Shown here piece by piece: positions 18,501 through 27,562 of a DNA stretch of 46,245 bases (within the stretch, counting starts at the first letter, position 1; every line of letters begins with the position of its first letter). The notes beneath the pieces are model-generated. The model was not told the DNA's origin and did no database searches. It saw nothing but the letters and a program-made list of their open reading frames with translations. Source of the DNA: Dokdonella sp. (GTDB lineage: Bacteria; Pseudomonadota; Gammaproteobacteria; Xanthomonadales; Rhodanobacteraceae); contig JALOBC010000021.1 in NCBI GenBank assembly GCA_023228465.1, positions 1 to 46,245 on the forward strand, written 5' to 3'. A program made the translations under genes and the position numbers.

Positions 18501-20004
18501 GATCGTCTTCAACGATGGCTCGGGCTGGAACTACGGGCGCTTCGAGGACCCGACCGACCCGCGCTTCAGCTTCCGGCGCGAGGTCGATTACTGCTCCGGC
18601 GCGGCGATCCTGCTGCGCCGCGAGCTGTTCGAGCGCCTCGGCCGCTTCGATACGCGTTACGCCCCGGCCTATTACGAGGACACCGACCTCGCCTTCGCGG
18701 TGCGCGCGGCCGGCCTGAAGGTCTACGTGGAACCGGCCGCAACCGTGATCCATTTCGAGGGCGTCACCTCCGGCACCGACACGGCCAGCGGCGCCAAGCG
18801 CTACCAGGTGGTCAACCAGGGCAAGTTCCGCGACAAGTGGCAGCAGGCGCTGGCGCAGCAGCCCGCGCCCGGCACGCCGATCGGCCTGGCCGCCAGCCAC
18901 CGCGCGCGCAGGCGCGTGCTGGTCATCGACGCCACCACCCCCGCGCCGGACCAGGATTCGGGCTCGCTGCGCCTGGTCAACCTGATGCGCGTGCTCGGCG
19001 ATCTCGGCTGCCAGGTCAGCTTCCTGCCCGAAAACCGCGCGTTCGTGGAGACCTACACGCCGGCGCTGCAGGCGCTGGGCATCGAGGCCCTGTACGCGCC
19101 CCATGCCCAGGATCCGGTGCGGCTGCTGCGCGAGCGCGGCGGCGAGTTCGATTTCGTCATCCTCTCGCGCCATTACGTCGCGGCGAGCTTCGTCGGGCTG
19201 GTGCGCCTGTATGCGCCGCAGGCGCGCCTGGCCTTCGATACGGTCGATCTGCACTACCTGCGCGAACAGCGCGCGGCGGAGCTGGCCGACAGCGCCGAGC
19301 TGCGCCGCGTCGCGGCGGCCACGCGCACCCAGGAGCTGAAGATCATCCGCGAAGCGGACATGACCCTGGTGGTGAGCCCGGTCGAACAGGCGCTGCTGGC
19401 ACGCGACGCGCCCGGCGCGCGCGTGGAGGTGCTCTCCAACGTGCACGAGGTGCATGGCTGCAAGGCCCCGTGGGACGCGCGCCGCGACCTGGTCTTCGTC
19501 GGCGGCTTCCAGCATCCGCCGAATGCCGATGCGGTCGAATGGTTCGTCACGCGCATCTTCCCGACGGTCCGCGCGGCGCTTGCCGGCGTGCGCTTCCACA
19601 TCATCGGCAGCAAGCTCCCGGAAACCATCCGCCGGCTCGCCGACGCAGCGGTCATCGTGCATGGCTTCGTGCCCGACATCATGCCGTACATGGATGGCTG
19701 CCGGGTGTCGGTCGCGCCGCTGCGCTACGGCGCCGGCGTCAAGGGCAAGGTCAACATGGCGATGAGCTGCGGCCTGCCGGTGGTGGCCACGCCCATTGCC
19801 GTCGAGGGCATGCACGTGGAGGCCGGCCGCGACGTGCTGGTGGCCGAGGACGCGGATGCCTTCGCCGCCGAAGTGATCCGCCTGTACCGCGACGAGGCCC
19901 TGTGGAACACGCTTTCGGCGCACGGCCTGGCGAACGTGGAACGCCATTTCTCCTTCGCCGCCGCACGCCGCGTCGTCGCCGGCCTGCTGGATTTGCCGGC
20001 CTGA
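15544..20004 (+). CDS. Three-module glycosyltransferase (GT4-like / GT2 / GT4-like)
   Basis: A 1486-residue cytoplasmic protein. Residues 1-240 resemble a degenerate GT-A domain with LLLIDADATLP. Residues about 260-660 form a GT-B/GT4 module (HILHGWGGGAERW, then LVVPGRVRRGKGAELLL and PTVAETFSYTLSEM). Residues about 690-790 are a likely coiled coil rich in Arg, Glu and Ala. Residues about 860-1110 are a GT2 domain with VSIIIPVYDK, VIVVDDGSSD and LFLNNDTVVT. Residues about 1125-1486 are a second GT4-like domain (DATTPAPDQDSGSLR start, LVFVGGFQHPPN, PLRYGAGVKGKVNMAMS). Such fusions usually build O-antigen, capsule or S-layer glycans. It is isolated from other sugar genes, with mrcB diverging on its left. 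The acceptor and sugar are unknown. Confidence 0.88.
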   Translation: MQATPFAAPEPGEHASAHPAARDRGIVACLYAARPLTTADRDAVQRRLPAAARLVLAGACDAGLAAGQPERLADLPAGPTLPALLRAAAHAFPRADLLLIDADATLPPLACERLLHALGADGVLAALPLDGGPRNPWPASRAGAPAEHLDALCFAWSDRRLLPDAAFPADCGAISAWHGERLAALGQSRADDAEAIAAAGLRVVMLDHVYVPATAGVPARPPRPADGEAEPPSPLAPLRARLAALAPDTPAPAQPGLDGRPVLLHILHGWGGGAERWVRDYAAADASAQHLVLVARGRFRQRRHGEWLELHDGRLTGPPLRRWPLPRPIHDTALADSTWRALVQGVLRDCCVDAILVSSLIGHSLDALRTGLPTVCIVHDHYPLWPVLHRDFGDPALAFDAAQRAGDLAALGADAEFANRDPAHWLRLREATVAALLAARATLVAPSRAALASHLRLAPELAALPASVIGHGLAPWPAGSPAVPAPPARARLRLVVPGRVRRGKGAELLLAALPALRAHADIFLLGAGADAQALFGEAGVHLLLDYRREDLPTLLAGLRPDAALLLPTVAETFSYTLSEMRSLGVPVIATRVGALAERISDGIDGLLVAPNAQAVAERIAALAGERSPLDALRTRLAGAGDAASIATMARAYTGLLQLPARPAARYPLAGVDAPALERAALVSALARTRQTSRQLAAERDAAREESGRRGDWGHALDRELAALRQEYAHETQLARQRLDAVHAELEERTRWALALDAELQDVKPRYEQILASWSWRLTAPLRAANELRRRLGASLAFRARRFGAVGGRVRGSLARRGLAGTLARAGQELRGSGPARPLAHLAEPVDDATPFALPTHAQPRVSIIIPVYDKIAWTLACLRSIAEQAGEIPFEVIVVDDGSSDATPARLAGIGGLRTLRNAKNLGFIGSCNAGAAAARGEFVLFLNNDTVVTAGWLEALVHCIEHAPAAGLVGARLVYPDGRLQEAGGIVFNDGSGWNYGRFEDPTDPRFSFRREVDYCSGAAILLRRELFERLGRFDTRYAPAYYEDTDLAFAVRAAGLKVYVEPAATVIHFEGVTSGTDTASGAKRYQVVNQGKFRDKWQQALAQQPAPGTPIGLAASHRARRRVLVIDATTPAPDQDSGSLRLVNLMRVLGDLGCQVSFLPENRAFVETYTPALQALGIEALYAPHAQDPVRLLRERGGEFDFVILSRHYVAASFVGLVRLYAPQARLAFDTVDLHYLREQRAAELADSAELRRVAAATRTQELKIIREADMTLVVSPVEQALLARDAPGARVEVLSNVHEVHGCKAPWDARRDLVFVGGFQHPPNADAVEWFVTRIFPTVRAALAGVRFHIIGSKLPETIRRLADAAVIVHGFVPDIMPYMDGCRVSVAPLRYGAGVKGKVNMAMSCGLPVVATPIAVEGMHVEAGRDVLVAEDADAFAAEVIRLYRDEALWNTLSAHGLANVERHFSFAAARRVVAGLLDLPA

Positions 20005-20127
20005 GCGAAGCACGCGCCGGCCTGGCGCGGGCGGCGGGCTTGGCACATCACCGACCCGCCGCGGCGCGCGGACACGGCACTGCGCGTGCCGCGCAGGCAC
20101 GCGCCGCATGATCCCCGGCACCAGTCC

Positions 20128-20919
20128 TCAGGCAGTCGTCTGACAGGCGCCGAACGCCGCATCGCGCACCGCCTGCCAGCAGGCCTCACCCTGGGCGATG
20201 CCATTCGGCCCGAAGCGGCGTTCGCGCAGGCGCACCACGCCCGCGTCGCTGCACGTCAGCAGGCTGCTCGCGCGTGTGCCGTAGTGCGCGCCCTGCACGA
20301 ATACCGGCGCCAGCAGGCGTTCGAGCTCGATGCCGACGCCGGTGTCCGGCAACGCCGCGTCCTGCGGGTGGCTGCGGTCGAGCAGGAGATCCAGCGCCGC
20401 GGTCTCGTCATGCGCCCGTGCGCTGGACCAGGCTGCGAAACCCTGCGCCAGGCGCGTCGTCTTCGGCCACACCACGCCGGGCGCGCCATTGCTGATGGCA
20501 TGCACCCCCGGCGCCAGCCGCCGGGGTTCCCCGCCCGTGCTGCTGAGCAGCCAGGCTGCACCCGCCTGCCCCACCACCAGGTTGAACGGGCCGTATTGAT
20601 CGATCACGGCATGGATCTGCGCAAGATGATCCTCCGGCAAGGCCGATCCCAGCACGAAATCGCGCACCAGGGCGCCGCGTGAACGCGGCGCCGTCGCCGG
20701 GATGCCGCTGCGCACATTGGTGACGGCCGCGAAGCGCCCGTCGCTGCGTGCCGCCAGCCAGCTCCCGCCCGCCACCAGGTCGCGCCCGCCGGCCACGCGC
20801 GCATCCTCGGCCCACGGCGCCGCCGCCGCGCTGGCGCGGCCATGGAATTCATCCCGGTTGCCAAGCAGCAGCAGCGGCCGTTGCGGCAGGACATCGAGGG
20901 CGACGAGGATCAGGCACAT
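20128..20919 (-). CDS. NRDE (TANGO2-like) family protein
   Basis: A 263-residue protein that begins MCLILVAL and continues with LLLGNRDEFHGR, the Asn-Arg-Asp-Glu signature of the family. Further family sequence includes TNVRSG and HAISNG. The bacterial role is not established; the eukaryotic homologue TANGO2 is linked to Golgi organisation and heme handling. The N-terminal Met-Cys arrangement resembles N-terminal-nucleophile hydrolases, so Cys2 could be a nucleophile; that is inference. The start at 20919 was chosen because MC is the conserved N-terminus. It is convergent with the large glycosyltransferase. It has no obvious functional partner nearby. Confidence 0.88.
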   Translation of the reverse strand: MCLILVALDVLPQRPLLLLGNRDEFHGRASAAAAPWAEDARVAGGRDLVAGGSWLAARSDGRFAAVTNVRSGIPATAPRSRGALVRDFVLGSALPEDHLAQIHAVIDQYGPFNLVVGQAGAAWLLSSTGGEPRRLAPGVHAISNGAPGVVWPKTTRLAQGFAAWSSARAHDETAALDLLLDRSHPQDAALPDTGVGIELERLLAPVFVQGAHYGTRASSLLTCSDAGVVRLRERRFGPNGIAQGEACWQAVRDAAFGACQTTA

Positions 20920-21026
20920 GGCTGGCTGGCGAGAGACGAGAATCTGCGACACGCTCGCGCAAGCCGCCCGCCAACACAAGCCCACCGCGTCCGCGCGGCG
21001 GCGTGACGGGCACGCCCACCCTCGTC

Positions 21027-21046
21027 ATTCCCGCGAACGCGGGAAT
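21027..21046. repeat. dRS3-like inverted repeat
   Basis: The sequence ATTCCCGCGAACGCGGGAAT is a perfect 20 bp palindrome-like element (ATTCCCGCG/CGCGGGAAT) within TCGTCATTCC...GGAATCCAG. It is the type of short interspersed repeat known as dRS3 in Neisseria and common in many proteobacteria. It lies in the 273 bp gap between the NRDE gene and the kinase gene. Confidence 0.7.
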
Positions 21047-21192
21047 CCAGCGCCTTGGCACGGGACCCACACGGCCAACGCACTTGACCGGCGCCGAAAA
21101 TTCGCTGGGCCACGGCCGGCGCCGGGGCGACGGAGTTCATGCCGGCTGCGGCGGCGCAACAGGGACGCGGTGGCTGTGCCGGCAGGGGCCGT

Positions 21193-23703
21193 TCAACCCG
21201 CAGCGCCGGGGGCGGCCTCCAGGTGGCGCAATCGCGCCGTCAGCGGCGCGATGCGCGGGTTGGCCGGGCTGAGTTCGCGGGCGGCGTCGAGGGCGCGCGC
21301 GGCGTCGCTGGCACGCCCGGACCCGAGGCGGGCGTCGGCCTGGTCGAGGAAGGCGTCGGCGAGCTTTTCGCGCAGGATCGGCAAGGCGGCATCGAGCGGG
21401 TCGATCTGGACGATGGCCTCGAAGAACGCGCGCCCGCGCTGCGGGGCGCCGGCGGCCAGCGCCTCGGCCAGCAGTTCCTTGGCGCGGGCCGGCAGGCGTG
21501 CCAGGCCGGCCTGGGCGGCGGCATCGTCGCCGTCGATGGCGAGCGCGGCGCGGTACTTGTCCCAGGCGCTGGCACCGGGCGGCAGGATGATGCGGCCGGC
21601 TTGCGCGGCGGCGTGGGCTTCGGCGACCAGGCGGCGCACCTCGGCGGCCTGCTGCGGCGTGACCGGGGCGCGCTCGGCGGCGATGGCGCGTCGCTCGCCC
21701 AGCTCGCGCAACTCGCTGCGCGCGGCGCGCAGTTCGGGCAGGTCCGCGGCGAGCGCGCTGGCCGAATCGAGCAGGCGGCGTGCGTCCGCCTCGTCCTCGC
21801 GGGCCATGGCGCGCCGCGCCGCGGCGACCTCGGCGACGGCGACCTGGCGCAGGCCCGCGGCGGCGCGGGCATTGGTCGGGTCCTTGGCCAGCACGTTTCG
21901 ATAGAGGTTCAACGCCGCGTCATCCTTGCCGCGCAAGTGGCCGGCCTTGAGCGCCGCGTCGGCGCGCTCCAGGGTCTGGGCCAGGGCGGCGCGCGCGGTG
22001 TCGCGCAACTGCGCGATGCGACCGAACAGCTCCGGCAGGCGTGGCCAGCTGGGCAGGATGCGCGCGATCTCGTCGGCGCGCGCGGCGGCGGTATCGGCGT
22101 CGCCGGCGGCCAGCGCGGCCTGCGCCGCGACGGCGAGTGCGTCGGCCACCTTGGCCAGCCCCGCCTCGGCCAGCGCATTGCCGGGCTCGGCCGCCAGGAT
22201 GCGCTGGAACAGGGCGGCCGCGCCGTCCGGCCCGTCCAGCGCGTGGCGTGCCAGTGCGGCGTTTGCCGCATCGAGCTGCTGGGCGATGCCGGTCGCGTGC
22301 GCGGCGCGCTGCGCGAGTTCCTGCTCCAGTCGTTCGACGTCGGCGCCGCCGCCCAGCAGCTCGCGTGCACCGTCAAGGTCGCGGCGGGCGGCTGCGAGAT
22401 CGTCGCGCGCCAGTTCCGCCTCGGCCTGTTGCAGCAGGCGCTGGCCCACTTCCTGCAGGCCGCGCCGGGCAACGTCATTGTCCGGGTCCTGCGCGCGGGC
22501 AGCCAGGAACAGCTCGCGCGCGCTGTCGCCCTGGTCGCCGGTCAGGTGCCCGCTGGCCAGGGCCTGCTGCGCGCGGGCCAGGGTGATGTTGAAGTCGGTG
22601 CGTGGAAGCAGGTGGCGCAGGTTGTCCTGGTTCAGCCACGCGGCGGCCACGCCGAGCACCGCCAGCGCCAGCAGGCCGAACCACAGGCGCCGCGTTCGCG
22701 ACGGGCGGCTGGCCGAGCTGCGACGGCGGTGGCTGGCGGCGTTGCGGTCATTGCCATCCAGCACGGCGGCGATGTCGTCCATGCGCCCCAGGCTCGGCTC
22801 CGCGCGCTCGGCGCTCGGCACGACCGGCGCCTCGACGCGCGTGGCCGGATGGGCCGGCGGTGGCGTCGACCTGGCAGCGCGCGCCATCGATGACTGCGGC
22901 GCCTGCCACAGTTGCCGCGCCAGCGTGCGCGCCGCCCGGGCCACCTCGTCGCCGGTCTGGAAACGCTCCTCGGGCTGCTTGGCCAGCAGGCGCGAAAGCA
23001 GCGGCTGCACGGCGGCCAGCGGGGCGGGCAATTCCGGGACGGGTTCGGTCAGATGCATGATGCCGAGCGCCAGCGGATCGTCGGCATGCCAGGGCACCCG
23101 GCCGATCAGCAGCTCATAGAGCACCACGCCGAGCGAGTAGAGATCCGAACGGCCATCGACGGCGCGCCCGCCGGCCTGCTCGGGACTCATGTAGTGCGGC
23201 GTGCCGACCACGGTGCCGGTGCGGGTCACGCGCTGCATGGCGTCCAGCGCGCGCGCGATGCCGAAGTCGGTGAGCACGGCCGAGCCGTCGGCACGCAACA
23301 GGATGTTGTCGGGCTTGACGTCGCGATGCACGAAGCCCTCGGCATGCGCGTAATGCAGCGCGCTGGCGATCTCGCCGACCACGCGCAGCGCGAATGGTAC
23401 ATCGCGCGGCGGACCGCCCTGGGTGAGGATCGGGCCGCCGGCGAGGTATTCCATCGCGATGTACAGCCAGTCGCCGCTGCGTGCGACATCGTGGATGCCG
23501 ACCACGTGGCGATGGTGCAGGCGCGCGGCGATCTTCGCCTCGCGCAGGAAGCGCGCGCCGAAATCCGGGTCGGCGAGCAGGGCCGGCGACATGACCTTGA
23601 GCGCGACCTCGCGCTCCACCGATTCCTGCAGCGCGAGATAGACCGTGGCCATGCCGCCACGGCCAAGCTGGCGCAGGAGTCGATAGCCGGAAATCTCGAT
23701 CAC
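21193..23703 (-). CDS. Transmembrane serine/threonine protein kinase (PknB/Stk type)
   Basis: An 836-residue Hanks-type kinase. The kinase domain (about 1-270) has the Gly-rich loop GRGGMATV, Lys36 in VALKV, HRDVKPDN with catalytic Asp128, DFG at 146-148, and a GTPHYMSPEQ activation/P+1 region. A Ser/Thr/Pro linker leads to one membrane helix near residue 375 (WFGLLALAVLGVAAAWL). The remaining roughly 440 residues are Ala-rich helical repeats, probably TPR- or coiled-coil-like and periplasmic. There is no PASTA domain. The start is a GTG at 23703 with AAGGA nine bases upstream; it places the kinase fold right at the N-terminus. relA lies upstream on the same strand, 121 bp away. Confidence 0.92.
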   Translation of the reverse strand: MIEISGYRLLRQLGRGGMATVYLALQESVEREVALKVMSPALLADPDFGARFLREAKIAARLHHRHVVGIHDVARSGDWLYIAMEYLAGGPILTQGGPPRDVPFALRVVGEIASALHYAHAEGFVHRDVKPDNILLRADGSAVLTDFGIARALDAMQRVTRTGTVVGTPHYMSPEQAGGRAVDGRSDLYSLGVVLYELLIGRVPWHADDPLALGIMHLTEPVPELPAPLAAVQPLLSRLLAKQPEERFQTGDEVARAARTLARQLWQAPQSSMARAARSTPPPAHPATRVEAPVVPSAERAEPSLGRMDDIAAVLDGNDRNAASHRRRSSASRPSRTRRLWFGLLALAVLGVAAAWLNQDNLRHLLPRTDFNITLARAQQALASGHLTGDQGDSARELFLAARAQDPDNDVARRGLQEVGQRLLQQAEAELARDDLAAARRDLDGARELLGGGADVERLEQELAQRAAHATGIAQQLDAANAALARHALDGPDGAAALFQRILAAEPGNALAEAGLAKVADALAVAAQAALAAGDADTAAARADEIARILPSWPRLPELFGRIAQLRDTARAALAQTLERADAALKAGHLRGKDDAALNLYRNVLAKDPTNARAAAGLRQVAVAEVAAARRAMAREDEADARRLLDSASALAADLPELRAARSELRELGERRAIAAERAPVTPQQAAEVRRLVAEAHAAAQAGRIILPPGASAWDKYRAALAIDGDDAAAQAGLARLPARAKELLAEALAAGAPQRGRAFFEAIVQIDPLDAALPILREKLADAFLDQADARLGSGRASDAARALDAARELSPANPRIAPLTARLRHLEAAPGAAG

Positions 23704-23824
23704 GTCGGGTGTTCCTTGTCCGCTGCGCGCCGGCGTGGCGTGGCTGCGCGCACTGTGGCGCCCTGGCACGCCAAGATGGCGCCAGTTCGGCCACAACGCA
23801 ATGGCGCGGATGCCGGCGCCGCGC

Positions 23825-25966
23825 TCATCCCGTGCGGCGTGCCTCGATCACGTTGGGAATGGCGGCAAGCTGGGCCAGCAGACCGCTCAACTGGCCAAAA
23901 TCCGCCACCCGCAGCGCATAGTTCATTTCCGCGATGCCCTTGCGCGGATCCACCCGCGCGTTCAGCGCCTTGACCTGCGCATTGGCAGCGGCGATGGCGT
24001 TGCTGACGTCCTTGTGCAGCCACTTGCGATCATAGCCGCGCACGACGATATCCACATCGTAGCTGCGTTCGCTGCGCAGGCCCCATTCGACCGCGACCAC
24101 GCGGTCCGGCGCGCGCTCGCGCAGGGCCGCCAACTGGGCGCAGTCGGCACGGTGCACCGACACGCCCCGGCCGCGCGTGACATAGCCCGAAATGGCGTCC
24201 CCCGGCAGCGGCTGGCAGCAGCGCGCGAGCTGGGTGAGCAGGTTGCCGACGCCCTCGATGATGATGGCGCCCGCGTTCGGAGTCGGCGTGCGCGGCGTGA
24301 CTGGCGGCGGCGGTTCCGGTTCGCGCGGGCTGACCAGCTCGTGCAGGGCGCGCGCCAGGTGCCCGGCGGTGACGTCACCCAGCGCCAGCGCTTCGAGCAG
24401 GTCTTCCTGGGTCTTGAGCTGGAAGCGCTCGGGCAGGCCATCCAGGGTCGCCGGCTGCAGCGCCAGGCGGCGCAGTTCGCGCTCCAGCAGGGCGCGCCCG
24501 GCGGCCACGTTCTGCGTGCGGTCGATGCGCTTGAACCAGGCGCGCACCTTCTCGCGCGCGCGGTGCGTGTTGAGGTAGCCGCGCTGCGGCGCGAGCCAGT
24601 CGCGCCGCGGCTCGATGACCTTGCCGGTCAGCACTTCCACGCGATCGCCGCTGCCGGGCTGGAAGTTCAGCGTGACGATGCGCCCGTTGACCTTGGCGCC
24701 GCGGCAGCGGTGGCCGACGTCGGTATGGATGGCGTAGGCGAAATCCAGCACGGTCGCCCCGCGCGGCAGGTCGATGACCTGGCCCTTGGGCGTGAGGACA
24801 TAGATGCGGTCCTCGACCACCTCGGTGCGAAAGCCCGCCAGCAGCGCGGCATCGTCGTCCTGGGTATCGCGCGATTCCAGCAGCTGGCGCATCCAGGCAA
24901 TCTTGCGCTCGAACGCGGCATCGCCGCCGCCGCCTTCCTTGTAGCGCCAGTGCGCGGCCACGCCGAGCTCGGCGTGGTCGTGCATATCGTGCGAGCGGAT
25001 CTGCACTTCCAGGGTCTTGCCGTCCGGCCCGATCACGGCGGTGTGCAGCGACTGGTAGTTGTTGCCCTTGGGGCTGGCGATGTAATCGTCGAATTCGCCC
25101 GGGATGAAGGGCCACAGCGAATGCACCACGCCCAGCGCCGCATAGCAGGCCGGCACGTCATCCACCAGCAGGCGCAGCGCGCGCACGTCGTAGAGCCCGG
25201 AAAACTCCAGGCCCTTCTTCTGCATCTTGCGCCAGATCGAATAGATGTGCTTCGGGCGCCCGCCGATCTCGGCCCGGATGCCGGCCTTGGCCAGCGCCGC
25301 GCTGAGCTGCGCCTTGGCGTTGTCGATCCACGCCTCGCGGTCGCCGCGGCGCTCGTCCAGCAGGTGCGCGATGCGCCGATAGACCTCGGGCTGCAGGAAG
25401 CGGAAGGTCAGGTCTTCCAGTTCCCACTTGAGCTGCCACACGCCCAGGCGGTTGGCCAGCGGCGCGTGGATGTCCGCGGTGAGGCGCGCCAGCGCGCGCT
25501 GTTCCTCGGCGCCGGCGTGGGTCGCCTCGCGCATGGCCACCAGCTGGCGCGCCAGCAGGATGAACACCACGCGCAGGTCGCGGATGATCGCCAGCAACAG
25601 GCGGCGCAGGCCCTCGGCACCGCCGGCGGCGCCATGCGCGGCGTGCAGCGACCAGACCTTCCCGGCCGCCTGCTGGCCTTCCACCAGCACCGCCACGTCG
25701 GCCGGAAATGCGGCCAGGTCGGCGCTCTCGATCCGGGCCCCGCGCTGCGCGGCCACGTGCAGGATGCACGCGGCCTGGGCTTCCTCGCCCACGCCAAGCC
25801 GGGCCAGCAGTTCCAGGCTGGCTTCCAGGCCCGCCTGGGCATGCTGCCAGGCCGCTGCATCCGCCGCCCGTTCGTCGGCCAATGCCCGCGCGCGGCGCAC
25901 GCAGTCGCCCGTCACCTCAGCGGCAGGCGACCTGGAAGCATGCGCGGGTTTCGGCGCGGACGTCAT
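23825..25966 (-). CDS. relA: GTP pyrophosphokinase RelA ((p)ppGpp synthetase I)
   Basis: Makes (p)ppGpp from ATP and GTP/GDP in the stringent response, sensing uncharged tRNA on ribosomes. The 713-residue protein has the long Rel layout. The N-terminal domain corresponds to the hydrolase domain but lacks an HD motif (FPADVAVLVEG in its place). The synthetase domain contains GRPKHIYSIWRKMQKKG and the acidic EFDD at 291-294. This is the RelA signature, where SpoT-type enzymes carry RFKD. It is followed by a TGS domain (about 395-460), a helical region, and a C-terminal ACT domain. It is therefore probably synthetase-only, with a separate spoT elsewhere. The start at 25966 avoids an Arg-rich, shadow-like extension. 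Confidence 0.92.
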   Translation of the reverse strand: MTSAPKPAHASRSPAAEVTGDCVRRARALADERAADAAAWQHAQAGLEASLELLARLGVGEEAQAACILHVAAQRGARIESADLAAFPADVAVLVEGQQAAGKVWSLHAAHGAAGGAEGLRRLLLAIIRDLRVVFILLARQLVAMREATHAGAEEQRALARLTADIHAPLANRLGVWQLKWELEDLTFRFLQPEVYRRIAHLLDERRGDREAWIDNAKAQLSAALAKAGIRAEIGGRPKHIYSIWRKMQKKGLEFSGLYDVRALRLLVDDVPACYAALGVVHSLWPFIPGEFDDYIASPKGNNYQSLHTAVIGPDGKTLEVQIRSHDMHDHAELGVAAHWRYKEGGGGDAAFERKIAWMRQLLESRDTQDDDAALLAGFRTEVVEDRIYVLTPKGQVIDLPRGATVLDFAYAIHTDVGHRCRGAKVNGRIVTLNFQPGSGDRVEVLTGKVIEPRRDWLAPQRGYLNTHRAREKVRAWFKRIDRTQNVAAGRALLERELRRLALQPATLDGLPERFQLKTQEDLLEALALGDVTAGHLARALHELVSPREPEPPPPVTPRTPTPNAGAIIIEGVGNLLTQLARCCQPLPGDAISGYVTRGRGVSVHRADCAQLAALRERAPDRVVAVEWGLRSERSYDVDIVVRGYDRKWLHKDVSNAIAAANAQVKALNARVDPRKGIAEMNYALRVADFGQLSGLLAQLAAIPNVIEARRTG

Positions 25967-26032
25967 GGGTTGCGCACCTGGCTGCGCCGGCCGCGCGCGC
26001 CGGCGCAGGCGCGCTGCGCGGGGCGCAAACGG

Positions 26033-26056
26033 CATCGGCGCCCGCAGGCGCCGATG
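26033..26056 (-). terminator. Hairpin terminator after the exported-protein gene
   Basis: CATCGGCGCC-CGCA-GGCGCCGATG is a perfect 10 bp stem with a four-base loop, 24 bp downstream of the stop of the minus-strand gene ending at 26081. The T-tract is weak (CCGTTTGC on the minus strand), so termination may be partial and relA may be read through. Confidence 0.6.
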
Positions 26057-26080
26057 GGTCCCGCGGGTGCGGCAAGGATG

Positions 26081-27340
26081 TCAGGGGTTGGCGGGGCCAC
26101 CTTTCATCCACGGGAAGCCGGGCGAGCCCGGCACGAAGCCGAAGATGACATCGTCGCCACGGAACCGGTTGCCGCCCTCGGCCACCACCGTGGGCTCGAC
26201 GAACACCGAGGCTGCCACGATCGGCGTGTTCGGCGCCGGCTGGGTCTGCCCACCGACCACGGTGCGCGTCACCGCCACGTAGAACGAGGCGTGCGTGGAC
26301 CCCCCGCCGTCCGGCGTGGTGCCGAGCACGAAATCGATATCGACGAAGGGTGAGGCAGAACTCAGGGTCCCGCTGTAGATCGCGCCATTGCACACATTGG
26401 CATCCAGCGTGCTCGGCAGCTGCGCCAGCGTACACCAGTCGCCGGCACTGCTCAGCAGGGTTTCGTCGAAGGCGTCACGCACGGCGAACATGGTGAAGTT
26501 CTGCAGCCCGGCGACGTTGTCGCCCAATTGCTGCGGCAGCTCGAAGAAGTTGCTGGGCCGGTTCACCTGCGTCCCCACACTGGCATCGACGCGGAACACG
26601 TAGGTCAGTTTCAGCGCCACACCCACGGGCAGGGATTCGATCCACATGATTGGCCCGCGCGTGGCCCCGGCGATGCCCGCCGGCACGATGCCGGTCGCGG
26701 CACCGCAGGCGACCGATTCATCGACGCGCATGCTGCCGGCGTCGTTGCCGCCCAGGACGCACGGATCCTGCGGCAACTGCCCCCACAGCGGATTCGACCA
26801 GTCATAGGGCGGCATCAGCGACCCGCTCGGCGGATTCCAGTTGAGCATGTTGCGGTAGTTGTTCGCCACGGCCTCGGTGCCGTTCCAGAAGCCATCCGCG
26901 AAGATGCTGTCCATGAAGGGACTGGTCCACTCGCCCTGCGGGCCAAGTGGATTGCAGGTCAGCGTGGAGGCGCGCAGGCCCGCGGGCTGACGATTGATGG
27001 TGAAGGTTTCGCCGCGGTAGGTGACCGGAAACGCATCGACGGCCGACGGGAAGGTCCACTGGTGCTGGTTCGCGGTCTCGTGGCGCGGCACCAGGTGGAC
27101 GATCGAACTGGCCACCGGGCTGCCGACATTCGCGCACAGCAGGTAGCCATCGGTATAGGCCGTCAGGCGGGCGCTGCTTGGGCCATCGGCCTGGTAGCGC
27201 AGCGCCGGCTTGCCGACGGGCGCCTGCAGGGCGATGTTGTCCTGGTTGACGGTCAGCGAAGGTGCGGCGGTTGCAGCGGAGATGGAAAATACGGAGAGGA
27301 GGGCTCCGGCGAGGATGGACCGGGGAGTCACTGACAGCAT
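26081..27340 (-). CDS. Hypothetical secreted protein with IFADGF motif
   Basis: A 419-residue exported protein. The signal peptide covers residues 1-26 (hydrophobic run ending SAATAA). The mature sequence is rich in Asn, Pro, Ser and Gly, has many short beta-like segments, and contains several cysteines that could pair. It contains MDSIFADGFWNG at about residue 140. This resembles the 'IF..GF' motif that also occurs in the subtilase at 7158-10121. I cannot assign a fold or function. The ATG at 27340 gives the signal peptide at the N-terminus, whereas the longer open frame does not. A hairpin terminator follows. The gene diverges from the small exported protein at 27563 across a 222 bp shared promoter region. 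Confidence 0.8.
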   Translation of the reverse strand: MLSVTPRSILAGALLSVFSISAATAAPSLTVNQDNIALQAPVGKPALRYQADGPSSARLTAYTDGYLLCANVGSPVASSIVHLVPRHETANQHQWTFPSAVDAFPVTYRGETFTINRQPAGLRASTLTCNPLGPQGEWTSPFMDSIFADGFWNGTEAVANNYRNMLNWNPPSGSLMPPYDWSNPLWGQLPQDPCVLGGNDAGSMRVDESVACGAATGIVPAGIAGATRGPIMWIESLPVGVALKLTYVFRVDASVGTQVNRPSNFFELPQQLGDNVAGLQNFTMFAVRDAFDETLLSSAGDWCTLAQLPSTLDANVCNGAIYSGTLSSASPFVDIDFVLGTTPDGGGSTHASFYVAVTRTVVGGQTQPAPNTPIVAASVFVEPTVVAEGGNRFRGDDVIFGFVPGSPGFPWMKGGPANP

Positions 27341-27562
27341 TGGCTTGGGTTCTCTGGTCGAGCAATGTCCGAATGTGATTGCACGCAACCGCCGTGCCGA
27401 CCTTGCCGCCGGGTTCACCGTCGACGTCAATCCGGATGCTGCATGCTACACTCGATCGGCGTCATTCTAACCGCTGACAGGTGCGCGCGCACCAGTCATT
27501 TCCGCATGAAATCAGCCATTTTCGGCCGCCCGTCACATTTCGGTGCCCGCCCAAGCAGCCCT

